A DNA stretch of 64,000 bases from Gammaproteobacteria bacterium (GTDB lineage: Bacteria; Pseudomonadota; Gammaproteobacteria; Steroidobacterales; GCA-2729495): the NCBI GenBank assembly GCA_015709695.1, contig CP054183.1:1538992-1602991 (forward strand). Reading direction: 5' to 3'. Below are positions 38,399 through 47,239 of this stretch, in pieces (positions within the stretch are counted from its first letter, which is position 1; every line of letters begins with the position of its first letter). The notes below the pieces were generated by a model, which did not search any database, was not told where the DNA came from, and saw only the letters and a list, made by a program, of their open reading frames with translations. The position numbers and the translations under genes are program-made.

Positions 38399-40225
38399 CT
38401 ACTCGAGCACCACCAGCTCCGCCATCATGCCGATGCCGGCGTGGTTGAAGATGTGGCAGTGGAGCATCCAGCGGCCGGCCGCGCCCCCGGGCTTGTCGCC
38501 GCCGGCGAGCGGACGGTCGTGCAGGCGCACGCGGAACACCAGCTGGTGCGTCGCCGGCACGTCGATGGTGTCCATGAACTCGTTGTAGTCGTACTCGTAG
38601 ACCAGCTTGCCGGTGGAATCGAGCAGCCGCACCGGCTGGAACGAGAAGCCGTGCAGGTGCAGCGGGTGATGCTGCTGGGTGCCGTTGCGGATGGTGAGCT
38701 CGAGCAGGTCGCCAACCCGCGCGTAGCGGCTGGAGGCCAGGTACGGAATGGCGCGGTAGCCGCCGGCACCGCCGCCCTCGAGCGCCATGCCGTGGATACC
38801 GTCTATGGACTCGCGCAGGCCGAGCACCGTGAACAGGATGGACTCGTCCGCGCTGCCGGGCAGCGGCACCTCGAACTTCGCCGGATCCTGCAGGTGCGCG
38901 GTGATCGGCAGCCCGCGCAGGTCCTCCACCGGCGCCTGCACCGCCGGATGCAGGCGCAGCGGCGCGCCCGCGGCGATGCTGAAGCGCTCGGCCTTCGCCG
39001 CGCGGCCGCTGACCCGCAGCTTCAGCACCGGCGCCGAGGGCACGCCGCCATAGCCGAACGGATACTCCGTGGTGCCGTAGTGCTGGTAGTCGCCGGTCCA
39101 GAGCGTGAGCACCTCGCCCGGCTTCGCATCGGGCACGGTGAAGACGATGTCCGCCCGGTCGGCGTTGGCGAGCATGATCTCGCCGGGGTCGTACTGCAGG
39201 TCGAGGCTGCCCTGCCGGCCGCCCTCGAGGCGCGCGCGATCCAGCAGCCCGCCCTCGCCGCCGACGCGGACCAGGCTGACACGCTGGCCGCTGGCATCCG
39301 CCAGCCAGAGGCGGAAATAGCGGCTGACCGCGGCGTTGACCAGGCGCAGGCGCAGGCCCTGGCCGGCACGGACCTCGACCTCGGGCGCGATGCGGCCGTT
39401 GCCGAGCACGATCTGCCCCTCGTTCACGCGGCAGGAAGTCTTGCCGCCGCAGTTACCAGGGGGCTGCACGTTGGGGATGTCGCCGGCGGCGAGCACCCTG
39501 GCGAGCGGATGGCCGTGGCCATCGCGCGGCGTCTCGCAGAGGTCTTTGGGCGTGGGGTAGGCGCTGTTGCCCGGGAATGTCCCGAGGCCCTTGGCCGTCA
39601 GCGACCAGGGCAGCGCCGGATCGGCCGGGAATGTCGCCGTGTCGTTGCTGCCGGGCGCTTTGCACACGGTGGTGTCCGCGAGCATCAGCGTGTAGGCCTG
39701 CCGCGGCAGCACGCCGCGCGCGATCAGCGCCGGCTCGGCCGGGTCTTCCACGACGACGACGCCGTACAAGCCCTTGAAGACCTGGTCGGTGGGCATCATG
39801 GCGTGCGGGTGGTACCAGAAGATGCCGGGCCGGGTGACGTGGAAGCGGTAGGTGAACGTGCCGCCGGTCGGCACCGGGTCCTGGGTGGTGGTGGTGCCGT
39901 CGTGGGCGTTGTCGAGCTCGATGCCGTGGAAGTGCACGCTCACCGGCTCGGCGAGCCGGTTGGTGAAATGGGCGATGACCTCGTCGCCCACCTTCAACCG
40001 CAACTCGGGTCCGGGGATGGCGCCGTTGAAGGTCAGGGCATGGGCGCTGACGCCGCCGAGGTCGACGGTGGCCGCCTCGGCAACCAGCCGCACCTCGAGG
40101 ATGTGCGGATCCGGGTTCAGGTCCTCGGCCGGGCGCAGGTTGCCCACGGCTGCCGCCAGGCCGGTCGTGGCCGAGGCTGCCAGGCAGAAGCCGGCGAGTA
40201 CCGCAGCGGCTGATCGATGGTTCAT
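38399..40225 (-). CDS. Exported multicopper oxidase
   Basis: This 608-aa protein has a signal peptide (AAAVLAGFCLAASATTGLAA) and all four copper ligand blocks of a laccase-like oxidase: VHFHGIEL, WYHPHAM, HPLHLHGFSF and HCHIFNHAGIGMM, so type 1 and the trinuclear centre should be complete. The axial type 1 residue is Met. It oxidises phenols, metal ions or a substrate of its partner. ATG 40225 overlaps the stop of the upstream gene (TGATG). The 150 residues with CKAPGSND and CGGKTSCRVNE are an insertion relative to CueO-type enzymes. Confidence 0.92.
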   Translation of the reverse strand: MNHRSAAAVLAGFCLAASATTGLAAAVGNLRPAEDLNPDPHILEVRLVAEAATVDLGGVSAHALTFNGAIPGPELRLKVGDEVIAHFTNRLAEPVSVHFHGIELDNAHDGTTTTQDPVPTGGTFTYRFHVTRPGIFWYHPHAMMPTDQVFKGLYGVVVVEDPAEPALIARGVLPRQAYTLMLADTTVCKAPGSNDTATFPADPALPWSLTAKGLGTFPGNSAYPTPKDLCETPRDGHGHPLARVLAAGDIPNVQPPGNCGGKTSCRVNEGQIVLGNGRIAPEVEVRAGQGLRLRLVNAAVSRYFRLWLADASGQRVSLVRVGGEGGLLDRARLEGGRQGSLDLQYDPGEIMLANADRADIVFTVPDAKPGEVLTLWTGDYQHYGTTEYPFGYGGVPSAPVLKLRVSGRAAKAERFSIAAGAPLRLHPAVQAPVEDLRGLPITAHLQDPAKFEVPLPGSADESILFTVLGLRESIDGIHGMALEGGGAGGYRAIPYLASSRYARVGDLLELTIRNGTQQHHPLHLHGFSFQPVRLLDSTGKLVYEYDYNEFMDTIDVPATHQLVFRVRLHDRPLAGGDKPGGAAGRWMLHCHIFNHAGIGMMAELVVLE

Positions 40226-41268
40226 CACGGTGCCCTCCGCGCCGCTTCGAGCTCGAGGTAACCGCCCTGCCAGGAATTGTCGTGGCCTTCCGGCACCTGG
40301 AAGGCGTCGGGCCCGGCGTCGATGCGGTATTCCTGCGTCCAGAATCCCTGCGCCGCGACCACCCGGCCCGCGGCATCGGTCACCACGCGCAGCAGCAGGT
40401 TGTCGAGGCCCGGCGCCTCGGAGAGGTTGCGCGCGCCCGGCACCGGCTCCTCCGCGTTGCGCCACACCACGTTGTGGCTCGGGCAGGTGATGCCGCCGCG
40501 GTTGTCGGTGCAGTGGTAGCCCTCCATCACCGCGCTGGTGCGCGCGCCGGCATTGCCGTCCATCGCGCTGTCGCGGGTGTTGCCGACGTTGCCCGGCGCC
40601 GCCCAGACGCCCTCGCCCTTCTGGCCGTCGGTGGTCTTCGGCGCCCTGGCGCTGGGGAAGCAGTCGCCGGCATCCGCCGCGCGGCAGATGCGCGCCGGGA
40701 ATCCCTTGCTGCCGATGACGTAATCGAAGCCGCCCGCGGCATTGCGCGTGGCGCTGCTGACGGGCGTCGGTTCCAGCTTGTGGGTGATGGCGGACCAGGA
40801 GATCACCGCCCGCGGCGGGCGGCCAGCCGGACCACCGGCCAGCTCGTTGACGTTGGCGACCACAGAACGCGCGGCAGGACCCACCACCAGCCGGCCGGCG
40901 ATGCGGTCGTCGGCGCCATCGCGGGTGCCGCGGTCGTCGATGGTCAGCGTGCCGCTCAGCGCCGGCGCGATGCGGTCATCGCCGGCCACCGGCACGTAGT
41001 CGGGCGCAGAGTGCGGGCTGCCCGGCACGTAGTACACCGGGTTCACGGTCGGGCCGACCCAGGGCAGGGCCTGACCGGCGATCTCGGCATGCGAGCGCGC
41101 GTAGCTGCAATCGCTGAGGTAGAAGAAGATCGAGACGTGGATGCAGGCGTTCTCCTGGCTGCTGTTGAACCTGCCCTGCACCGCAGTCGCCACCTCGCGT
41201 GCCGTGGCCGTCCCTGCCCCTGCCGCGGCCACCGCCGCCAGCGCCAGTCCTGCCCATCGTATCCGCAT
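40225..41268 (-). CDS. Secreted protein of unknown function, coupled to the multicopper oxidase
   Basis: This 347-aa protein has a signal peptide (WAGLALAAVAAAGAGTATA) and no recognised enzyme motif. Visible features are about six cysteines (ENACIHVS, LSDCSY, ARICRAADAGDCFP, YHCTDN, ITCPSHN), a CIHVSIFFYLSDCS block early, and Gly/Asp-rich turns. The cysteine pairs suggest disulfide-stabilised extracytoplasmic folding. It is the first gene of the two-gene operon with the multicopper oxidase (TGATG overlap), so it may be its partner, substrate or chaperone. I do not recognise the family. Confidence 0.7.
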   Translation of the reverse strand: MRIRWAGLALAAVAAAGAGTATAREVATAVQGRFNSSQENACIHVSIFFYLSDCSYARSHAEIAGQALPWVGPTVNPVYYVPGSPHSAPDYVPVAGDDRIAPALSGTLTIDDRGTRDGADDRIAGRLVVGPAARSVVANVNELAGGPAGRPPRAVISWSAITHKLEPTPVSSATRNAAGGFDYVIGSKGFPARICRAADAGDCFPSARAPKTTDGQKGEGVWAAPGNVGNTRDSAMDGNAGARTSAVMEGYHCTDNRGGITCPSHNVVWRNAEEPVPGARNLSEAPGLDNLLLRVVTDAAGRVVAAQGFWTQEYRIDAGPDAFQVPEGHDNSWQGGYLELEAARRAP

Positions 41269-41294
41269 GGCTTGTCACCCCCAGTGGTCGTAAT

Positions 41295-41302
41295 GTTATA
41301 AC
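41295..41302. promoter_or_regulatory. AT-rich palindrome GTTATAAC in the divergent intergenic region
   Basis: GTTATAAC is a perfect 8-bp palindrome within AATGTTATAACGATAGG, located 26 nt upstream of the secreted-protein start (41268) and 44 nt upstream of the flavin oxidoreductase start (41347). It stands out in this GC-rich DNA and probably contains the -10 region and/or an operator for one or both genes. Confidence 0.4.
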
Positions 41303-41346
41303 GATAGGACAAACAAGGGGAAGCAGCCCCGGAGGAGCCAACCGAC

Positions 41347-42357
41347 ATGCGCATCGACCTGATCCTGGAAAGCAATTCCTCGCCTGAACGCATCGCCGAG
41401 CTCGGCCGGCTGGCGGAACAGCACGGCCTGGGCGGCATCTGGGTGTCCGGCATGCTCGATGCCCGCGACCCCTTCATGTGCTTCGCCGAAGCCGCGCGCA
41501 CCACACGCAGCCTGCGCATGGGCCCGATCGCCGTCAGCCCCTTCGAACTGCATCCGCTGAAGATGGCGACCTCGCTGCTGACGCTGAACGAGGCCTGCGG
41601 CGGCCGCGCGCAGATCGTCGTCGGCGGTGGCGGCGGCACCATGACCGCCATGGCGCTGCAGCCCACGCGCCGCGTGCGCGCGGTGCGCGAGGCGCTGGAG
41701 ATCCTCAAGCTCGCCAGCCAGGGCCGCCAGGTCAGCTACGAGGGCGAGATCTTCAAGGTGCGCCGCTACAACCCCTCCTGGGCGCGCAGCACGCCACCGG
41801 TGATCTATGCCGGTGCCAACCGCGACAGCATGCAGCGCATGGCCGCGCGATACGCCGACGGCATCATGCTCTCCGACAAGATCGTGCCCCAGGTCGGCGA
41901 GGCCCGCGCGGTGATCGACCCGGTGCTGCGCGAGGCCGGCCGCGATCCGGCGCAGTTCCGGCTGACCAACTTCTGGGCCTGGCACATCAAGGAGAGCCGC
42001 GAGGAAGCCGAGCGCGAGGCGCGCATCTGGCTGGCGCTGCGCGGCGTGCTGCTGCGGCAGAACCACCATTACTTCATGAACGAGGCGGACATGGACCTCG
42101 TCGAGGCGAAGCGCCCGGCATTCTTCGACGCGCTGCGCCGGCGCAGCCCGGACATCGCCGGCGTCCCCGACCGGGTGGTGAAGCTGCTGGTGGACAACCT
42201 CACCTCCTGCGCCGCGCTCGCCGACCTCGACCGCGAGATCGAACGCCTGCGCCAGTTCCGGGCGGCCGGCCTCACCGAGATCGCGCTGCGCATCTACGAG
42301 AAACCCGAGGAAACCATCCGCATCCTGGGCGAGCGGGTGGTGCCGGCACTGCGATGA
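41347..42357 (+). CDS. Luciferase-like (LLM) flavin-dependent oxidoreductase, paralogue 1
   Basis: This 336-aa TIM-barrel protein resembles the luciferase-like monooxygenase/F420-type reductase family: LIAELGRLAEQHGLGGIWV-like opening, RDPFMCFAEAARTT, MGPIAVSPFELHPLKMATSL, GRAQIVVGGGGG and PPVIYAGAN. FMN or F420 binding cannot be told from sequence. ATG 41347 follows CGGAGGAGCC. Its stop overlaps the start of a GST gene (ATGA), suggesting a joint detoxification function. A diverged paralogue of the same length is at 48574. Confidence 0.85.
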   Translation: MRIDLILESNSSPERIAELGRLAEQHGLGGIWVSGMLDARDPFMCFAEAARTTRSLRMGPIAVSPFELHPLKMATSLLTLNEACGGRAQIVVGGGGGTMTAMALQPTRRVRAVREALEILKLASQGRQVSYEGEIFKVRRYNPSWARSTPPVIYAGANRDSMQRMAARYADGIMLSDKIVPQVGEARAVIDPVLREAGRDPAQFRLTNFWAWHIKESREEAEREARIWLALRGVLLRQNHHYFMNEADMDLVEAKRPAFFDALRRRSPDIAGVPDRVVKLLVDNLTSCAALADLDREIERLRQFRAAGLTEIALRIYEKPEETIRILGERVVPALR

Positions 42358-42962
42358 AGCTCTACTTCAGCCCCGGCGCCTGCTCGCTCGCCCCGCATAT
42401 CGTCCTGCACGAGCTCGGGCTGCCGTTCCAGGCGGTGAAGACCAACACCCGCGAGCGCAGCACCAGCGACGGCTCGGACTTCCTCGCCGTCAACCCCAAG
42501 GGCTACGTGCCCGCACTGCTCCTCGACAGCGGCGAGTCACTCACCGAGTGCCCGGCGATCCTCCAGTACCTCGCCGACCGCCGGCCCGGGTCCGGGCTGC
42601 TGCCGCCCGCGGGCACGATGGCGTACTACCGCACGCTCGAATGGGTCGCCTTCACCGCCACCGAGCTGCACAAGGGGCTCGGCCCGATCTTCCGCCCGGG
42701 CACCCCCGAGGACCTCAAGGCCAGCACCCGCGAACGGGTCGCCGGCCGCTTCGACTTCGTCGCCGGCCAGCTCGCCGGCCGCGACTTCGCCGTCGGCACG
42801 GCATTCACCATCGCCGACGCCTACCTGTACGTGGTGATCGGCTGGATGAAACCCGCCGGCCTCGACCGCGAGCGCTGGCCGGTACTGCGCGACTACCACG
42901 CGCGGATCGGCGCCCGGCCTGCGGTGCGGGCCGCGCGCCAGGCGGAGGGGTTGCCGGCCTGA
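42354..42962 (+). CDS. Glutathione S-transferase (beta-class-like)
   Basis: This 202-aa protein starts MKLYFSPGACSLAPHIVLHE, typical of beta-class bacterial GSTs (the Cys in GACSL is the glutathione-reactive position), then VNPKGYVPALLL and SLTECPAILQYLAD (glutathione binding), and a helical C-terminal domain with IADAYLYVV. ATG 42354 overlaps the flavoenzyme stop. It is followed by a long palindrome at 42970. Confidence 0.92.
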   Translation: MKLYFSPGACSLAPHIVLHELGLPFQAVKTNTRERSTSDGSDFLAVNPKGYVPALLLDSGESLTECPAILQYLADRRPGSGLLPPAGTMAYYRTLEWVAFTATELHKGLGPIFRPGTPEDLKASTRERVAGRFDFVAGQLAGRDFAVGTAFTIADAYLYVVIGWMKPAGLDRERWPVLRDYHARIGARPAVRAARQAEGLPA

Positions 42963-42969
42963 GCGGGGG

Positions 42970-43086
42970 AAAAGGTGCCACGGAAAAAGGTGTCGGAAAA
43001 AGGTGTCAGACTTATTTTTCAGAAGATTTTCTTCTGAAAAATAAGTCTGACACCTTTTTCCGACACCTTTTTCCGTGGCACCTTTT
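42970..43086. repeat. 117-bp perfect palindrome 1 (57-bp arms, 3-nt loop)
   Basis: Positions 42970-43026 are exactly complementary to 43030-43086, with TTT as loop. Each arm holds three copies of an AAAAAGGTG unit (one GGTGCCACGG, two GGTGTC) and an AT-rich inner part (CTTATTTTTCAGAAGA). It lies between the convergent GST and methyltransferase genes, so it can end transcription in both directions. A closely related palindrome lies at 44009-44147. No transposase is adjacent. Confidence 0.95.
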
Positions 43087-43105
43087 TCCTTCCCCCCCGT
43101 TGCCG

Positions 43106-43909
43106 TTACGGCTTGCGGAACCGGTAGATGAACTGATCGGTCTTGCCGCGCACGGAGGGGTCGAACACGCCGGCGGTGTGCGGATCGTCCGGGTTGCGCA
43201 GCGAGCTGTCCTCGCCGTCGAAGACGAAGCCCGCCGCGGTGACTTCCTGCTTCACCATCGCCGGATCGATGCGATGGAGCTTCGCCGAGTCCTCGATGCT
43301 CGCGCCCGGGGCGGCGGCATGATCGAGCACGATGTACATGCCGCCGGACTTCAGTGCCCTGAAGGCCGTCTTGTTGAGGTCGGCGACGTTGCCGAGCCCG
43401 AAGCTCGCGGTGTGCACGTCATGGTAGTTCTGCGAGGTCCACACCACATCCACCGGCTCGGGCGGCGCGAAGGCGCCCGCGGGCTGCACCAGCACCTTGA
43501 CGTTGCCGAAGGCGGGCTCGGCGGCGATGGCCTTGATGCCATCGGCGGCCGTCGCGCGGCGCTTGAGCATCTCCTCCGGGACGACGGCGTACACCACGCC
43601 CTTCGGCCCCACGGCCTCGCTGAACACGCGCGTGAAGTAGCCGCTGCCCGGCATGAAGTCGACGACCTTGCTCCCCGGCTTGATGCCGGCGAACTTCACC
43701 ATCTCTGCTGGCTTGCGCAGCGTGTCGCGCTTCGTATCCGCCTCGGGGCGCGCGGCCTCGGCCGCCGCGGTCGCAGGCGCCGCTGCGCCTGCCGGTCGCG
43801 CCGCGGACGCACCGGACACCGCGTCGGGCGGCCGGGCCGTCTGGGCCATCGCCGGCTGGAGGAGCATCGCGCAGGCCACTGCAACCGCCAGGGTGAGTGT
43901 GGTCTTCAT
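43106..43909 (-). CDS. Exported class I SAM-dependent methyltransferase-like protein
   Basis: This 267-aa protein has a signal peptide (TLTLAVAVACAMLLQPAMAQ), then an Ala/Pro-rich linker of about 35 residues, and a Rossmann methyltransferase domain: KVVDFMPGSGYFTRVF (motif I, with MPGSGY for the usual D/E-x-G-x-G), VVYAVVPEE, and IVLDHAAAPG. The family of predicted periplasmic methyltransferases is known only from sequence; SAM supply outside the cytoplasm is an open problem. ATG 43909 is preceded by AAGGAGACC. The gene is bracketed by the two long palindromes. Confidence 0.82.
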   Translation of the reverse strand: MKTTLTLAVAVACAMLLQPAMAQTARPPDAVSGASAARPAGAAAPATAAAEAARPEADTKRDTLRKPAEMVKFAGIKPGSKVVDFMPGSGYFTRVFSEAVGPKGVVYAVVPEEMLKRRATAADGIKAIAAEPAFGNVKVLVQPAGAFAPPEPVDVVWTSQNYHDVHTASFGLGNVADLNKTAFRALKSGGMYIVLDHAAAPGASIEDSAKLHRIDPAMVKQEVTAAGFVFDGEDSSLRNPDDPHTAGVFDPSVRGKTDQFIYRFRKP

Positions 43910-44008
43910 CGTAGGTCTCCTTGGTTGTTCCTGTGCCGGATCCCGGCAGGCCTGATGCTGTCCCTCCGGAGGGCGGAATTCAAGCCTGCGACGCATTGCC
44001 GGACCGCA

Positions 44009-44147
44009 GGGAAAAAGGTGTCAGGAAAGAAAGGTGTCAAAAAAGGTGTCAGACATATTTTTCAGAAGACTTTCTTCTGAAAAATATGTCTGACACCTTT
44101 TTTGTTGACACCTTTTTTGACACCTTTCTTTCCTGACACCTTTTCCC
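44009..44147. repeat. Long palindrome 2, related to the one at 42970
   Basis: An inner stem (44041-44069 with 44073-44101) is perfectly complementary. Outside it, the right arm has one extra 15-bp unit (44102-44116 region, TTGTTGACACCTTTT), after which pairing continues to the outer GGAAAAAGG/CCTTTT ends. The inner sequence matches palindrome 1 except for paired substitutions (CTTA/TAAG there, CATA/TATG here). It sits between the methyltransferase start and the esterase stop. Confidence 0.92.
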
Positions 44148-44148
44148 C

Positions 44149-45252
44149 TCAGCGCAGCGCGCGCGTGAGGAACGGCAGGCTGACATCCATCCGGTAGTCG
44201 ATGTCGGAGTGGTTGTCGTCGAACTCCTCGTAGACGTGGCGGATGCCGGCGGCGGCGAGGCGCTGCGAGAGCTGCCGGCTGCCGTAGTGGATGTGGTACT
44301 GGTCGCGCCAGCCGCAGTCGATGTAGAGGCCGCGCAGCGAGCGCAGGTTGTTCCGGTAGCGCGAGACGAGACGGACCGGATCGTGGCGCAGCCAGCGCGC
44401 CCAGCGACCGGGCAGCAGCTCGCCCGACTCCAGGTTGAACGGCACGCGAAACCCCAATGGCGCGCGCGGATCAGGATCGTAGGTCGCGGCCATGCACAGG
44501 TTCATGATGCAGTGGCCCTCGGCGGTGGACAGCTTCTCCTTCTTCCACACCGCATCGAGAAAGCGGCGGATGCGCCCGTCGTCGAGCCCTTCTGCCAGGC
44601 CCTTGCGGCCGGCCTCACGCCGCGCCGCATAGGCGCCGGCGCGGCGCGCCGGGCGACGATGCCGAGCCAGCTCGTTCAGCGTGTTGGGCCAGTCGCAGCG
44701 GTAGATGAAATCGAAGCCGGCATCGCCGGAGTGGCTGGCGATGGCGCCCCAGTACCGCGCGTAGCGCATGCCGTGGATCATGGCGCCGTAGCCGCCGGAG
44801 GACTTGCCGAAACAGCCCCGGTGCTCGCGACCTGCCCGTGTGCGGAACTCGCGGTCGACGAAGGGGATGAGCTCCCGCGTCAGGTAGTCCGCGTAACGGC
44901 CGATGGCGCCGGAGTTGATGTACTGGTTGCCCCCGAGCGCGGTGAAGCAGTCCGGGAAAACAATGATCGCCGGCGCCATGCGTCCCTCGCCGATGAGCCG
45001 CGCGGCGCGCTCGGGCAGGTTGTCGCCGAAGGGCTTCCAGTTGGTGTGCGACAGGCCCGAGCCGGTGAAGCCCACGAGGTCGTAGAGCACGGGAAAGCGC
45101 CGGCGGGCCGGCCCCCGGTCGTACTGCGGGGGCAGCCACACGCCGAGGCGGCGGCGGTGCGGATCACCCAGCGGGTTGTCCCTGAGGACCTGCGAGTCGT
45201 GCTCGAGCACGACCAGCGTGCCTTCGGCGTGGCGCGGGCGTTTCAGTGCCAT
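44149..45252 (-). CDS. Esterase-D-type alpha/beta hydrolase in the biotin operon
   Basis: This 367-aa protein of the esterase D/feruloyl-esterase-like hydrolase family (PF00756) has the nucleophile Ser151 in GKSSGGYGA, Asp in CGWRDQYH and His348 in DDNHSDIDYR. There is no signal peptide, so it acts in the cytoplasm. The start is ATG 45252, 24 nt after bioA on the same strand, so it is likely in the bioF-bioD-bioA operon. It is larger than BioH (about 256 aa) and not of that family, but its place suggests a role in releasing pimeloyl-ACP from its methyl ester, or only incidental linkage. Confidence 0.82.
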   Translation of the reverse strand: MALKRPRHAEGTLVVLEHDSQVLRDNPLGDPHRRRLGVWLPPQYDRGPARRRFPVLYDLVGFTGSGLSHTNWKPFGDNLPERAARLIGEGRMAPAIIVFPDCFTALGGNQYINSGAIGRYADYLTRELIPFVDREFRTRAGREHRGCFGKSSGGYGAMIHGMRYARYWGAIASHSGDAGFDFIYRCDWPNTLNELARHRRPARRAGAYAARREAGRKGLAEGLDDGRIRRFLDAVWKKEKLSTAEGHCIMNLCMAATYDPDPRAPLGFRVPFNLESGELLPGRWARWLRHDPVRLVSRYRNNLRSLRGLYIDCGWRDQYHIHYGSRQLSQRLAAAGIRHVYEEFDDNHSDIDYRMDVSLPFLTRALR

Positions 45253-45276
45253 GGGGCGGACTCCTGCGGTCGGGGT

Positions 45277-46542
45277 TCAGGCCAGCATGTCGAGGCCGCT
45301 GGCCACGGCGCGGGTGAGCAAGGAGAGTTCGTCGGCACTGATGACGAAGGGCGGCATCAGGTAGACGAGATGGCCGAAGGGCCTGATCCAGGCGCCGGCG
45401 TCGACGAAGTGCCGCTGCAGCCGCGCCATCGGTACCGGCTGGCGGGTCTCCACCACGCCGATGGCCCCGAGCACCCGCACATCGGCCACCGCCGGATGCG
45501 CGGCCAGCGGCACGAGTTCCGTGCGCAGCTGCGCCTCGATGGCCGCCACCCGCGCCTGCCAGGGCCCCTCGAGCAGCAGCCCGATGCTGCGCGCGGCCAC
45601 CGCGCAGGCGAGCGGGTTGGCCATGAAGGTCGGCCCGTGCATCAGCACGCCGCCATCGGCCGAGATGCCGTCGGCCACGCGCCCGGTGGCGAGCGTCGCC
45701 GCCAGCGTCAGGTAGCCGCCGGTCAAAGCCTTGCCGAGGCAGAGGATGTCGGGGCTGACGCCGGCGTGCTCGCAGGCGAACAGGCGCCCGCTGCGGCCGA
45801 AGCCGGTGGCGATCTCGTCGGCGATGAGCAGCACCTCGTGGCGGCGGCAGAGTGCGGCGACGCCGGCGAGATACTCCGCGGAGTAGAACCACATGCCGCC
45901 CGCGCCCTGCACGATGGGTTCGAGGATCACCGCCGCCAGCTCGTCCGCGTGCGAGGCGATCAGCGCCTCGAAGTCCGCGAGGTCCCCGGCCTGCAGCGCC
46001 TCGCCGAAACGGCGACGGGGCCGCCCGGCAAACAGGTGGCGCGGCAGCACCGGGGTGAAGCGCTCGTGCATGCCGTTGACCGGATCGCAGACCGCCATGG
46101 CGCCGAAGGTGTCGCCGTGGTACCCGCCGCGCAGGGTCAGCAGCCGCGCCTTGCGCGTGCGTCCCTGCGCAAACCAGTACTGCAGCGCCATCTTGATGGC
46201 GACCTCGACCGCCACCGAACCCGAGTCGCAGAAGAACACCCGCTCCAGCCCCGCCGGGACGATGTCGAGCAGCCGCCTGCCGAGCGCCACCGCCGGCTCG
46301 TGGGTGAGCCCGCCGAACATCACGTGGGCCATGCGCCCGAGCTGCGCCTGCAGAGCCTCGTTGAGCGCCGGGTGGTTGTAGCCATGGATGGCGCACCACC
46401 ACGACGACATGCCATCCACCAGCTCGCGCCCGTCGGCGAGGCGGATGCGGCAACCGCTGGCGGAGACCACCGGCCAGGCCGGCGACGGCGCCGTCATCGA
46501 GGTGTAGGGATGCCAGAGGTGCCGGCGGTCGAACTCAAGCAC
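45277..46542 (-). CDS. bioA: Adenosylmethionine-8-amino-7-oxononanoate aminotransferase
   Basis: This 421-aa class III aminotransferase opens LWHPYTSM, the BioA signature, and has [36 protein letters not shown] and the PLP Lys271 in CLGKALTGG. It makes 7,8-diaminopelargonate from KAPA, using SAM as amino donor. The start is GTG 46542, overlapping the bioD stop by 8 nt. The next gene on the strand is the esterase. Confidence 0.95.
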   Translation of the reverse strand: MLEFDRRHLWHPYTSMTAPSPAWPVVSASGCRIRLADGRELVDGMSSWWCAIHGYNHPALNEALQAQLGRMAHVMFGGLTHEPAVALGRRLLDIVPAGLERVFFCDSGSVAVEVAIKMALQYWFAQGRTRKARLLTLRGGYHGDTFGAMAVCDPVNGMHERFTPVLPRHLFAGRPRRRFGEALQAGDLADFEALIASHADELAAVILEPIVQGAGGMWFYSAEYLAGVAALCRRHEVLLIADEIATGFGRSGRLFACEHAGVSPDILCLGKALTGGYLTLAATLATGRVADGISADGGVLMHGPTFMANPLACAVAARSIGLLLEGPWQARVAAIEAQLRTELVPLAAHPAVADVRVLGAIGVVETRQPVPMARLQRHFVDAGAWIRPFGHLVYLMPPFVISADELSLLTRAVASGLDMLA

Positions 46543-47239
46543 CGGCGCGCTCCAGCAAGACGCCGGCATCCAGATGGCGCGCGACGGCCTCCGGCATGTC
46601 GCTGCCGGCAACGGCGCCCAGCCAGGGCACCGCTCCAAGGCGCGGCGCGCCGAGGCGCGCATCGAGCGTAGCGATGTTCTCCTCCAGCGCGGGCATCGCC
46701 GGCCAGGCCGAGTTCGCCACCCAGCCGGCCAGCGCCAGGCCCGAGGCGCGGATCGCCGCGGCGCTGAGCAGCGCATGGTTGAGGCAGCCGAGGCGCATGC
46801 CCACGACGAGGATCACCGGCCAGCCGAGATGCCGGGCGACATCGGCCATGGTCTCCCGCCCGTTCAGCGGCACCAGCCAGCCGCCGGCGCCTTCCGCCAG
46901 CAGCAGGTCGTGGCCCCGGCGGGCCGCCGCAAGGCAGGATTCCGCCAGCGCGCGGGCGCCAGGCACCACGCCCTCCGCCCGGGCAGCGAGATGCGGCGCC
47001 ATCGCCGCGCGCAGCAGCAGCGGATTGGTCGCGGCAAGATCGAGCGGCGCGCTGGAGGCGGCCCGCAGCAGCAGCGCATCGTCGTTGGCCCAGCCACCCT
47101 CGTGCGCCGTGGCGCCGGCCGCGAGCGGCTTCACGCCGGTGCTGCGCAGCCCGCGCGCCGCCGCGGCCCGGAGCAGGCCGGCCGTGACCAGGGTCTTGCC
47201 CACGCCGGTATCCGTGCCGGTGACGAAGAACTCAGGCAT
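46535..47239 (-). CDS. bioD: Dethiobiotin synthetase
   Basis: This 234-aa protein has the P loop GTDTGVGKT (residues 8-16) and [22 protein letters not shown] and [13 protein letters not shown], characteristic of BioD. It forms the ureido ring of dethiobiotin from DAPA, ATP and CO2. ATG 47239 (MPEFFVTG) is chosen; eight further in-frame residues upstream are possible but lie within bioF. It overlaps bioF by 8 nt. Confidence 0.95.
   Translation of the reverse strand: MPEFFVTGTDTGVGKTLVTAGLLRAAAARGLRSTGVKPLAAGATAHEGGWANDDALLLRAASSAPLDLAATNPLLLRAAMAPHLAARAEGVVPGARALAESCLAAARRGHDLLLAEGAGGWLVPLNGRETMADVARHLGWPVILVVGMRLGCLNHALLSAAAIRASGLALAGWVANSAWPAMPALEENIATLDARLGAPRLGAVPWLGAVAGSDMPEAVARHLDAGVLLERAGA

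Noticed and set aside
43106-43909. Methyltransferase near the biotin operon considered as BioC
   Set aside because: It has a signal peptide and Ala/Pro linker, which BioC lacks, and is separated from the operon by a long palindrome.
42961-44150. Insertion sequence with terminal inverted repeats formed by the two palindromes
   Set aside because: Each repeat is itself a palindrome, there is no transposase gene between them and no target-site duplication was noticed, so a classical IS is not supported.
44209-46671. An 820-codon plus-strand frame opposite the esterase, bioA and part of bioD
   Set aside because: It is antisense to well-recognised biotin genes and has no family features.
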